Assembly: GCA_027298025.1 (NCBI GenBank)
Contig: JAPUGV010000113.1
Span: forward strand, 1-42,305
Source: Chloroflexota bacterium
Lineage (GTDB): Bacteria > Chloroflexota > Anaerolineae > Anaerolineales > E44-bin32
Direction: 5' to 3'
DNA length: 42,305 nt
A model generated the notes under the pieces. That model had not been told where the DNA came from, made no database searches, and saw only the letters and a list, made by a program, of their open reading frames with translations. The translations under genes were made by a program, and so were the position numbers. Position 1 is the first letter of the stretch. Each line of letters starts with the position of its first letter. Below are positions 25,106 to 32,344 of the stretch, piece by piece.

Positions 25106-25157
25106 GGTGCGCGGGAGAAAGGGTGTGCGGGAGCAAAGGTGCGCGGGAGCGGTGCGC
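25106..25157. repeat. Tandem GC-rich 16-bp repeat
   Basis: Units GGTGCGCGGGAGAAAG (25106-25121), GGTGTGCGGGAGCAAA (25122-25137), then shortened GGTGCGCGGGAGC (25138-25150) and GGTGCGC (25151-25157). It lies in the 115-bp gap between the lipoprotein start and the hydroxyacyl-CoA dehydrogenase stop. Confidence 0.75.
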
Positions 25158-25158
25158 C

Positions 25159-26010
25159 TCAGACCTTGTACTCGTAGAATCCCTTGCCCGTCTTGCGGCC
25201 CAGGTAGCCGGCGTCCACCATTTGCCGGAGCAGTGGCGCCGGACGGTATTTATCATCTCCGAAATCGCGATGCAGCACTTCCACGATGTAGAGCACCACA
25301 TCCAAACCGATGAGATCCGCCAGAGCGAGCGGCCCCATCGGATGGCTCATACCCAGTTTCATGATGGTGTCTATGTCCTCGGCAGTTCCAAGGCCTTCCT
25401 GCAAGGCGAAGATGGCCTCATTGATCATGGGGCAGAGGATGCGGTTGGCAATGAAACCCGGGGAATCTTTTGCCTCCACCGGCTCCTTGCTCATCTTGCG
25501 CCCTACCTCAAAGGCCAAGTCACGCGTGCTGTCCGAGGTGTCCAGGCCTCGAATGACTTCGAGCAGGGCCATGAGCGGTACCGGATTGAAGAAGTGCATT
25601 CCAATGACCCGATCCGGGCGAGAGGTGTGCCCTGCGATGCGAGTGATCGAGATCGAGGAGGTGTTGGTCGCCAATACGGCATCCTTGGGCGTGACTCGAT
25701 CGAGCTCCCCAAAAAGCGCAAATTTGGTCTCAGGATTCTCTGTGGCGGCCTCAATGACAAGATGTGCATCCGCCGCGGGTGCGATATCGTCCGCAGTAGC
25801 AATTTCCCCCGCAGCTCTTCGCTGGTTCTCGTCTAGGAACCCCTTGCTCGCCAACTTGGCGACTGACTTTTCAATTGCCGCCTTGCCGCGCTCCAGGGCT
25901 GCCCGGTCCACATCCGTCATCGTAACCTGGTAACCCGAAATGGCGGCGGTCTGAGCGATCCCGTTGCCCATGGTTCCCGCGCCGATCACGACGATTCGCT
26001 CGACAGTCAT
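25159..26010 (-). CDS. hbd: 3-hydroxyacyl-CoA (3-hydroxybutyryl-CoA) dehydrogenase
   Basis: 283 aa from ATG at 26010 with AGGAGGG 8 nt upstream. NAD(P)-dependent oxidation of 3-hydroxyacyl-CoA or the reverse. Rossmann loop [13 protein letters not shown] (8-20), catalytic His in [13 protein letters not shown] with the paired Glu in [11 protein letters not shown], and the C-terminal domain ending [15 protein letters not shown]. Length matches single-domain Hbd/PaaH enzymes. It lies 61 bp downstream of an acetyl-CoA acetyltransferase on the same strand, so the two probably handle the same acetoacetyl-CoA/3-hydroxybutyryl-CoA pair. Confidence 0.95.
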   Translation of the reverse strand: MTVERIVVIGAGTMGNGIAQTAAISGYQVTMTDVDRAALERGKAAIEKSVAKLASKGFLDENQRRAAGEIATADDIAPAADAHLVIEAATENPETKFALFGELDRVTPKDAVLATNTSSISITRIAGHTSRPDRVIGMHFFNPVPLMALLEVIRGLDTSDSTRDLAFEVGRKMSKEPVEAKDSPGFIANRILCPMINEAIFALQEGLGTAEDIDTIMKLGMSHPMGPLALADLIGLDVVLYIVEVLHRDFGDDKYRPAPLLRQMVDAGYLGRKTGKGFYEYKV

Positions 26011-26071
26011 CCCGAATCCCTCCTAGGTCCTCGATGTCTATGCCGTTGGGGGAGTAATCAATGTGGATGGA

Positions 26072-27283
26072 CTATGCCAATTCGACCGCCATCGCCACCG
26101 CTTCGCCTCCCCCGAGACAGAGAGACGCAATGCCCTTCGAGAGGCCGCGATCCTGCAGGGCATAGAGCAACGTGGTTAGGACCCGCGCCCCGGAGGCTCC
26201 CAGCGGGTGACCGAGCGCGATGGCTCCCCCATTCACGTTAACTTTATTCCAATCCCAGCCGTTTTCGCTCATGGCATAGCCATCCGCCAGTACTTGCGCG
26301 GCAAAGGCCTCGTTCAATTCAATGAGATCGACGTCCTCTGGGGTCCAGCCTACGCGCTCCAGCAGCTTCGGTATGGCCTGCGCCGGCGCGATGAACATTT
26401 CGCGTGGCGGTACGGCTACCTGAGCGTAGCCGACGACGCGCGCCATCGGTTCCAGCCCGAGATCATCCGCCCGTTCGCGGCTAGCGAAGACCAATGCCGA
26501 GGCGCCGTCGTTCAATCCGGGTGCATTTCCCGCCGTAACGCGCCCGTCATCCTGGTAGGTGGGTTTGAGAGCGGCCAGCTTCTCTAGCGATGTGTCTCGC
26601 CTGGGCGTTTCATCTTCCGTCAGGACCTTCGGCCCTCGCTTCCCATCTGAGATCTCCAGCGGCATGATTTCAGCCTTGAACTTGCCGCTGTCAGCGGCGG
26701 CGACCGCCTTCTGATGGCTTTCTAGCGCCCAGCGATCCATGGCTTCACGTGTGACTTCATATTCGTCGGCAATGTATTCCGCCGCCATGCCCATTGCCCA
26801 CTGCTCGAAGGGATCCCACAGGCCATCAAGCAACAACGCATCTTCCAGGCTTTCATGACCGAAGTGCAATTCGCCCCCGCGCCCCCGCACGAGAAATGGG
26901 GCGCGGCTCATGTTTTCCATTCCTCCGGCGACGATCAGGTCCGCGTCGCCCGCCTTGATGGCTTGCGCAGCCCACATTCCCGCCTTGAGGCCTGATCCGC
27001 AAACTTTGTTTACAGTGGTTGCTCCGACGGTGGGTGGAAGGCCAGCGCCGATCGCCGCCTGCCGGGCCGGGGCCTGGCCGATCCCGGCGCTAATGACATT
27101 GCCCATCAACACTTCGTCGATCAACTCGGGCCGCTTGAGCCCTGCCCGAAGAACCGCCTCTCGTACCACAATCGCGCCGAGTTCGGTGGCGGTGAGCTTG
27201 CTGACTTCTCCCTGAAAACGCCCTATCGGAGTGCGGACGGCGCTAAGGATAAGAGGTTCGCGAGCTTGATCTCTTAAGTTCAA
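26072..27283 (-). CDS. atoB: Acetyl-CoA acetyltransferase (thiolase)
   Basis: 403 aa from TTG at 27283; the TTG overlaps the TGA of the upstream HIT gene (TTGA), so re-initiation by coupled ribosomes is likely. Condenses two acetyl-CoA or cleaves acetoacetyl-CoA. Nucleophile Cys95 in VNKVCGSGLK, His in [17 protein letters not shown], second Cys in IASLCLGGGEAVA. All three catalytic motifs are intact, unlike in the thiolase-like gene at 38239, for which this enzyme could supply acetoacetyl-CoA. It is in one transcription unit with the HIT and hydroxyacyl-CoA dehydrogenase genes. Confidence 0.95.
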   Translation of the reverse strand: MNLRDQAREPLILSAVRTPIGRFQGEVSKLTATELGAIVVREAVLRAGLKRPELIDEVLMGNVISAGIGQAPARQAAIGAGLPPTVGATTVNKVCGSGLKAGMWAAQAIKAGDADLIVAGGMENMSRAPFLVRGRGGELHFGHESLEDALLLDGLWDPFEQWAMGMAAEYIADEYEVTREAMDRWALESHQKAVAAADSGKFKAEIMPLEISDGKRGPKVLTEDETPRRDTSLEKLAALKPTYQDDGRVTAGNAPGLNDGASALVFASRERADDLGLEPMARVVGYAQVAVPPREMFIAPAQAIPKLLERVGWTPEDVDLIELNEAFAAQVLADGYAMSENGWDWNKVNVNGGAIALGHPLGASGARVLTTLLYALQDRGLSKGIASLCLGGGEAVAMAVELA

Positions 27284-27792
27284 GCTTTGCTCACTTCGTC
27301 GGCCTGCTCTTTACCGGGCGGAATTCCCCAATGGCTCTTCAATCGTGAAAGGGTCTCGTCCAGGAGTTCCGGAATCACGCGCGTCTCGGCGGTGGTGGCC
27401 ATGAAATTAGTGTCGCCTGCCCAACGCGGTAATACGTGCATATGCACATGATGGACCACGCCGGCGCCGGCTGCCTTCCCAATGTTGACACCCAGGTTGA
27501 ACGCCGTGGCCCCATAAGTAGCTCTAAGGACGGCGACCGCCTCGGAGGACAGGTTCATGACCTCCAGCAGGGTCGATTCCTTCAAATCCTCGATAGAAGC
27601 CTGATGCGCGTACGGAACTACCATGAGATGGCCATTGGTGTAGGGGTAGCGGTTCAGCACCACATACGCCTCCTTACCGCGGTGCAAGATGAGGTTTTGG
27701 TCGCTCTTGGGGAGATCGCAAAACAGACATTCGGACGAGTCGGAGTGGCCTTCGATGTATTCCATGCGCCAGGGCGCCCAGATTCGGTCCAT
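27280..27792 (-). CDS. HIT-family nucleotide hydrolase
   Basis: 170 aa from ATG at 27792; longer in-frame extensions would run into the divergent biotin-ligase gene and are rejected. Histidine-triad motif HVHMHVLPRW (His115, 117, 119) and a Cys pair (ECLFCD, 22-25) that suggests a bound metal. N-terminal MDRIWAPWRMEYIEG is typical of bacterial HIT proteins related to Ap4A phosphorylase/hydrolase (Fhit/HINT branch), acting on nucleotide-phosphate adducts. It is divergent from the biotin ligase and heads the unit with thiolase and dehydrogenase; a metabolic link is not evident. Confidence 0.92.
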   Translation of the reverse strand: MDRIWAPWRMEYIEGHSDSSECLFCDLPKSDQNLILHRGKEAYVVLNRYPYTNGHLMVVPYAHQASIEDLKESTLLEVMNLSSEAVAVLRATYGATAFNLGVNIGKAAGAGVVHHVHMHVLPRWAGDTNFMATTAETRVIPELLDETLSRLKSHWGIPPGKEQADEVSKA

Positions 27793-27876
27793 TGAAAAAG
27801 GGGCTTCCTGAAAAGCCCCAGCGAGCACAGTGGAATCGATTGTAACACTCACTGGCACGGCACATGCACCTGGGGA

Positions 27877-27882
27877 TAAAAT
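27877..27882 (+). promoter_or_regulatory. -10 box consistent with a leaderless biotin-ligase transcript
   Basis: GGGATAAAATCGG contains TAAAAT; GTG at 27890 begins 7 nt later, exactly where transcription would be expected to start. The string matches that at 7778. No ribosome site precedes the GTG. Confidence 0.4.
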
Positions 27883-27889
27883 CGGCGCC

Positions 27890-28675
27890 GTGTTGGACCA
27901 GTCTGAGCTTGAGAAGCGGCTGCCGGTGGGAAGGATGGGCGTCGAAGTGCATCTATATTCCACGATCGGATCGACGAACGACCGAGCGGCCGAACTTGCC
28001 AGGGAGGGCGCACCCGAAGGGGCCCTGGTTTTAGCAGACGAACAAACCGCCGGCCGCGGCCGCCTACGGCGGAAATGGCGCATGCCTCGGGGCAGTGGCA
28101 TCGCCATGAGCTTGGTCATGCGACCTAGAAAGCTGGAAGGAGCCGCACTCGGTGCGATGGGCCTGGTGGGGGCTTTGGCCACGATCGACGCCCTGGAAGA
28201 GTTGCGGTTAGAGCCCCGCCTCAAATGGCCTAACGATGTGCTATTAGAGGGCAAGAAGGTGGCGGGTGTCCTGGCAGAGGCCAGCTGGACCGGGCCGGCA
28301 CTGGACTACATCGTTCTTGGAATTGGAGTGAATGTGAAGCCGGCAGCTCTGGAGGACGAGGCCGCTTTCGACTACCCTTCAACCAGCGTCGAGGACTCAG
28401 TCGGAGACACGGTAGACAGGGGAACCCTGGTATTCTCCATCGTGGCAGGAGTCGACGATTGGTATGAGCGGCTTCAAGCAGGAGAGGCCCACCCTGCGTG
28501 GGAGGAGCGTCTCGCATTCAAGTCGGAATGGGTATCCCTCACGAATGGGGAGCAAGAGCTAACCGGACGGCCGATGGGACTCACACGAAGCGGCGGCCTA
28601 CGGCTGGAAACGGCCGAGGGGGAGGAATTGGTTCTGGAAGCGGGTTCTTTCCAGCTCCGACCGATAGATACATAG
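27890..28675 (+). CDS. birA: Biotin--[acetyl-CoA-carboxylase] ligase
   Basis: 261 aa from GTG at 27890; an ATG at 27830 would add 20 residues with no family resemblance and would contain the promoter, so GTG is preferred. Catalyses biotinyl-AMP formation and transfer to the carrier Lys. Motifs: IGSTNDRAAELA, biotin/AMP loop TAGRGRLRRKW (Gly55 region), LKWPNDVLLEGKKVAGVL (Lys112). There is no N-terminal winged-helix domain, so it is a monofunctional ligase rather than a repressor. The C-terminal domain (about 215-261) has the usual SH3-like strands. The target is probably the carrier protein at 11265-11762. Confidence 0.93.
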   Translation: MLDQSELEKRLPVGRMGVEVHLYSTIGSTNDRAAELAREGAPEGALVLADEQTAGRGRLRRKWRMPRGSGIAMSLVMRPRKLEGAALGAMGLVGALATIDALEELRLEPRLKWPNDVLLEGKKVAGVLAEASWTGPALDYIVLGIGVNVKPAALEDEAAFDYPSTSVEDSVGDTVDRGTLVFSIVAGVDDWYERLQAGEAHPAWEERLAFKSEWVSLTNGEQELTGRPMGLTRSGGLRLETAEGEELVLEAGSFQLRPIDT

Positions 28676-28739
28676 ATACAGGCCAGCCCAAGCCAAATTG
28701 ATGCAGCTGGGCTAAGATTAAGCGAAGGGAGCGCATGCC

Positions 28740-28943
28740 ATGTTTGATGACTTAAGGGACACTCCGGAAGAAGATCCCATTTCTAACGCCGGATTCGCGT
28801 ACGAACCAGAACCTGCAAGGCCAGAATCGCGCATCATGGGGATGACCGCCGGGCAACGTTTGATCATTTCGCTGATGCTGCTTGCCACGGTATTCATACT
28901 GGGTCTGAGCTGTACGCTGGTCACATCGAAGATCTGGTTCTAG
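28740..28943 (+). CDS. Small single-helix membrane protein
   Basis: 67 aa from ATG at 28740 with AAGGGAG upstream. Acidic N-terminal 30 residues (DDLRDTPEEDP), then GMTAGQRLIISLMLLATVFILGLSCTLVTSKI with one transmembrane helix near the C-terminus. No known function. It follows biotin ligase by 64 bp and is probably co-transcribed; a strong terminator lies just downstream. Confidence 0.7.
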   Translation: MFDDLRDTPEEDPISNAGFAYEPEPARPESRIMGMTAGQRLIISLMLLATVFILGLSCTLVTSKIWF

Positions 28944-28995
28944 CTCGGAGGTTGAGCAGCTACCGGGTCTCAACTCACGAGCTGGGACTTAACTA

Positions 28996-29031
28996 AAATC
29001 CCGCGAGCTTGACGCGCGCGGGATTTATTTT
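28996..29031. terminator. Bidirectional rho-independent terminator
   Basis: AAATCCCGCG (28996-29005) pairs perfectly with CGCGGGATTT (29017-29026), followed by ATTTT on the plus strand; on the minus strand the stem is followed by TAGTT after its own AT-rich arm. It separates the small membrane protein from the convergent acylase. Confidence 0.8.
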
Positions 29032-29051
29032 GGCTGCCAGTGATCGATCGG

Positions 29052-31541
29052 CTAAGGCAACAACTGCAGGTGGGACTCGGCTCCGGCCTCCACTTGATCA
29101 AGCGTCCACAGCATCGAATGGTACTGATGATTCCGCGATGGATCGATCATGTCGTCGTAGTGTGGATTGAACGGGTGCCCGGATTGACCGGTAGTGTGCA
29201 TGGACAATGAGCGGCTCATGTCTCCCAGATCCACGATCTGAAGGCAGGAGGAAACCGCGGTCACGCCGAATGGCTCGTTGATGTCATATCGGGATCTAAA
29301 CAAGGTTTCAAGGCCTCCATCCACCTCAAATGGGCCGCGATTGAAGATCCACTCGATGGGGAGGATTCCACTCTGCCCTAAGGTTTGATTCTTAAAGTAG
29401 GCCTGATGGAGCTCCCCCCATCGCCAATCCGCGGGCTTGTTACCCAGCGCATCGGATAGTTCGTCAACGGTCTCCTCCAATGACTGCAGAAGAATGTCGT
29501 CCCGAACCTCGATTTCGACCGTTTTCGTATCGTCGAACCAGATCGAATCAGGTTCGTTGAGCAAGTTACGCGCGGCCAGGAAAACCGCCTGACCCGAGGC
29601 TCGAACCATCAGCTGATCTCCCAGTTCATCCGCAAATATATTTTCGATCAGACGAAGCCGCAACGTCTCGAAAATTGCCGCGCCTGCGCTATCCCGATCC
29701 TCGCGACCATCCCAGGCGCGCAGGATATCCAGCGCCTGACGCTGGATGTTGTCAGATGGCTGCAATGACAGAAAGTGAGGCAAAATGTCCTGTGCATAGA
29801 GTGAGTTGCTGTCCCGCTGGATGGCTTGCATGTCCTCGACCGACACCGAATCGTCGGCCGCCAGCAGCTCCACCAACCGCCGTGCGCGATAGCCGCGATC
29901 CCAGTCGACTCCTATGAAGTATGGGTAGTCTGGGCCGACGATGGCGTTATTGGCCGTTCCGATATAACCCTCAGGCGGATTGAACGCCGTAGGGAGTTCC
30001 TCGTAGGGGATAAAGTCGGTCCATTCGAATTCGCCCGTCCAGCCGGGAACCGGCATCGTGCCATCGCCGCGCGCACGTATCGGATAGCGACCCGTGGCCT
30101 GGTATCCGATGTTGCCCTCAACATCCGCGAAAACCGCATTCACTCCAGCCACGTCCCAATACTGCAGAGCATCCCGGAACTCATCCCAGTTCTGCGCTCG
30201 GTTGAGGCGGAGCACGCTCTTGTGGATTGTCCCCGGCTCCAATGCCGTCCACGAGTACGCTAGCGGCTCCCAGCCATAGCTCCAGTCTTGCCCGGGACCT
30301 CCGACCACATCATTGATGATCGGTCCGTGGTGTGTTTTGCGGACGTCGACGATGACGGGTTCTTCTTGCCCCTTGACCTCGATTTCTTCGCGCACGATCT
30401 CCATGTCGAGCCATTGCCCACGGAACTGGTACTGGTTCGGGTTTTCCGGATGGATGCGTTCAATGAAATGATCCTCGTGGTCCCCGAAGAGGAAGGTAAA
30501 GCCCCAAGCGATGCGGTCGTTATGACCGATGATCACGCCCGGAATGCCGGGGAACGAAGCTCCGACCACGTTCAGGCCACATTCGGGACCGAGGGGTTCG
30601 CAGTGCAGACCGATCTCGTACAAGATGAAAGGCATTTGGATCCCAAAGTGGGGATCGTTGACGAGCAGGGGGGCACCGGTGACGGTTCTCTCGCCGGAGA
30701 CTGCGGCGCTGTTGCTGCCTAATCCTTGGCCTGAAACCCACGGGAAGCGGCTGAAGGCGATCTCAGGAACGGTTTCCAGCGTCGTTTCCGCGAGTGTACT
30801 CGTGACGATCAGCGGGAAGTCGGGATCATACGGCGGCATGAGCACTTCAATTGCGGGCGTACCCAGCCGTGCCGCGATGTGTGCGCGCGCCAGCTCCTGG
30901 TCGGCATTACTTCGGAGGTCCCACGCCAAGAGCTTTCCCGAGGAGAGCGTGTGATATGGGCTCCAAACTTCTGGCTCAAAGCGGGTTCCTTGAAGGCCCA
31001 GGATCGTGAATTCGAGGCCCTTCGGTCCGTCATGCGTATCGAGGTAGGCATTCACGCCCTCCGCATAGGCGTGATTTCCCTCGAGGTCCTTTCCCTCCAG
31101 CGAGTCCGCTTCGAGCGCTGCGGCTCGGTGCATTCCCAGCGTGCGGAAGTAACGGTCTGCGTCCAACGAACTCTCTCCAAAGATTTCCGACAGTCGACCG
31201 GCGGACAAGCGGCGCTGGAATTCCATCTGCCAGAAGCGATCCTGCGCATGGACAAAGCCCTGTGCCAAGAGGAGGTCATGCTCGGTCGAGGCGTAAATAT
31301 GCGGGATACCAAAGGAATCGCGATAGATGTCGACCGGGGCATCGAGGCCGGGCAATGTCAGCGTCCCGTCCACTTGCGGGAATGCACGTGGGGCGACCAG
31401 GAACCGAAAAGCCGCAACCGCCAATGCGACTACCGCAGCAATCACCATCGAAAAGATAAGGAGTCTGGAAAGAAAGCGAAGTATGAGGCCTCCGGCGCCG
31501 AGGGTGGGAGGGTTTCTAGCACCGAAAGAATGGGAAGTCAA
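29052..31541 (-). CDS. Penicillin acylase family Ntn-hydrolase
   Basis: 829 aa from TTG at 31541; no ATG is available before the signal, so the start is uncertain. Residues about 18-48 form a signal/anchor helix, so the enzyme acts outside the membrane. Family features: VDIYRDSFGIPHIYA, a spacer region, then the self-cleavage site GLGSNSAAVSGERT with Ser276 as the new N-terminal nucleophile, and the beta-chain pattern PLLVNDPHF, followed by IIGHNDRIAWGFTF and HHGPI. Members hydrolyse amides such as beta-lactams or acyl-homoserine lactones; the substrate is unknown. Length matches the precursor (alpha, linker and beta). Confidence 0.93.
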   Translation of the reverse strand: MTSHSFGARNPPTLGAGGLILRFLSRLLIFSMVIAAVVALAVAAFRFLVAPRAFPQVDGTLTLPGLDAPVDIYRDSFGIPHIYASTEHDLLLAQGFVHAQDRFWQMEFQRRLSAGRLSEIFGESSLDADRYFRTLGMHRAAALEADSLEGKDLEGNHAYAEGVNAYLDTHDGPKGLEFTILGLQGTRFEPEVWSPYHTLSSGKLLAWDLRSNADQELARAHIAARLGTPAIEVLMPPYDPDFPLIVTSTLAETTLETVPEIAFSRFPWVSGQGLGSNSAAVSGERTVTGAPLLVNDPHFGIQMPFILYEIGLHCEPLGPECGLNVVGASFPGIPGVIIGHNDRIAWGFTFLFGDHEDHFIERIHPENPNQYQFRGQWLDMEIVREEIEVKGQEEPVIVDVRKTHHGPIINDVVGGPGQDWSYGWEPLAYSWTALEPGTIHKSVLRLNRAQNWDEFRDALQYWDVAGVNAVFADVEGNIGYQATGRYPIRARGDGTMPVPGWTGEFEWTDFIPYEELPTAFNPPEGYIGTANNAIVGPDYPYFIGVDWDRGYRARRLVELLAADDSVSVEDMQAIQRDSNSLYAQDILPHFLSLQPSDNIQRQALDILRAWDGREDRDSAGAAIFETLRLRLIENIFADELGDQLMVRASGQAVFLAARNLLNEPDSIWFDDTKTVEIEVRDDILLQSLEETVDELSDALGNKPADWRWGELHQAYFKNQTLGQSGILPIEWIFNRGPFEVDGGLETLFRSRYDINEPFGVTAVSSCLQIVDLGDMSRSLSMHTTGQSGHPFNPHYDDMIDPSRNHQYHSMLWTLDQVEAGAESHLQLLP

Positions 31542-31710
31542 TGACGGTTAGATGCATTGTGAGCCGGATCACAGGATCCCGCACAAGGTACCCCAGGCGG
31601 CCGGACACAGCAGGCCTCTTTGGAATAGAACTCAAGGACCCCTGCAAATTTCCCCACCTACTGCGATAATATAGTCGGCTATTGATCGTCCTAAACGAAG
31701 GAGCAGGCAT

Positions 31711-32082
31711 TTGGCGCGTATTCTGATTGTGGATGACAACCAGGCAATGGTGGAGGCGCTGAGCATCGTCGTGAGCGCTCGAGGCCACGACGCTTTGACG
31801 GCACTCAGCGGAGAAGAGGCGCTCAACTTGGTGGAGAGCGAGGTGGTCGATGTGATGTTGCTCGATCTCACCATGCCCGGCATCGACGGATTTGAAACGC
31901 TGGACCGTTTGCGCACGATGCCTGAAGGAAAGAACCTTCCGGTTCTCATCATCACCGCTCTGGACGAGGAGGACCTTGAGGGCCGAGTATCAGATGCGGG
32001 CGGCAACGGACTGCTGCGTAAGCCGGTGGATGTAAATCGCCTTGCGGAGCAGATCGAGAGGCACACCGCCGCCCCGAACTAG
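31711..32082 (+). CDS. Stand-alone response regulator receiver protein
   Basis: 123 aa from TTG at 31711 with GAAGGAG upstream. One CheY-like receiver domain and nothing else. Acidic pocket Asp8-Asp9 (IVDDN), phosphoacceptor Asp52 (VMLLDLTMPGIDG), Thr82 (IITAL) and Lys104 (LLRKPVD) are all present, so it should be phosphorylated normally. No output domain and no histidine kinase nearby, so it probably acts through protein contacts (as CheY or Spo0F do). A clear terminator follows 25 bp after the stop. Confidence 0.92.
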   Translation: MARILIVDDNQAMVEALSIVVSARGHDALTALSGEEALNLVESEVVDVMLLDLTMPGIDGFETLDRLRTMPEGKNLPVLIITALDEEDLEGRVSDAGGNGLLRKPVDVNRLAEQIERHTAAPN

Positions 32083-32106
32083 GTACACAGAGCACACAGA
32101 AGAGGC

Positions 32107-32131
32107 GCCGCACCTCACCAGGTGCGGTTTT
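32107..32131 (+). terminator. Rho-independent terminator of the response regulator
   Basis: CCGCACCT (32108-32115), loop CACC, AGGTGCGG (32120-32127), then TTTT. It lies 25 bp after the stop codon. Confidence 0.85.
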
Positions 32132-32158
32132 GCATTCCGATGACTGCAGGCGCATGGG

Positions 32159-32188
32159 TTCGCAATCACTTGGCCCAAAAGTTATAAT
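32159..32188 (+). promoter_or_regulatory. Promoter of gyrA
   Basis: TTCGCA (32159-32164, 4 of 6 of the -35 consensus), 18-bp spacer, perfect TATAAT (32183-32188). Transcription from here gives a leader of about 150 nt before the gyrA ATG, with room for regulation. Confidence 0.55.
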
Positions 32189-32258
32189 TAGGGGGATAGG
32201 GCCTGCCGAATGGCGGGACCTATTTGTGCTTGACATAAACGCGACGCGAGTGCGCTCG

Positions 32259-32274
32259 TAATCCGAGCGGATTA
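32259..32274. promoter_or_regulatory. Palindrome in the gyrA leader (possible operator)
   Basis: TAATCCG (32259-32265), AG, CGGATTA (32268-32274): a 16-bp operator-like inverted repeat about 70 bp before gyrA, downstream of the predicted promoter. A perfect TTGACA stands at 32230-32235 but lacks a matching -10 box. The binding protein, if any, is unknown. Confidence 0.35.
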
Positions 32275-32344
32275 GAAGCCAGAACCCGACGAACCTCGGT
32301 GCAGGAGAGCGGCTTCCTGATCCGTAGCTAAGCCTGGAGAGAGA

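Noticed and set aside
27830-27889. Upstream ATG for the biotin ligase
   Set aside because: Adds 20 residues unlike the family and overlaps a -10 box; the GTG at 27890 fits better.
32230-32235. Perfect TTGACA as the gyrA -35 box
   Set aside because: No -10-like sequence 15-19 bp downstream; the TTCGCA/TATAAT pair at 32159-32188 is more convincing.
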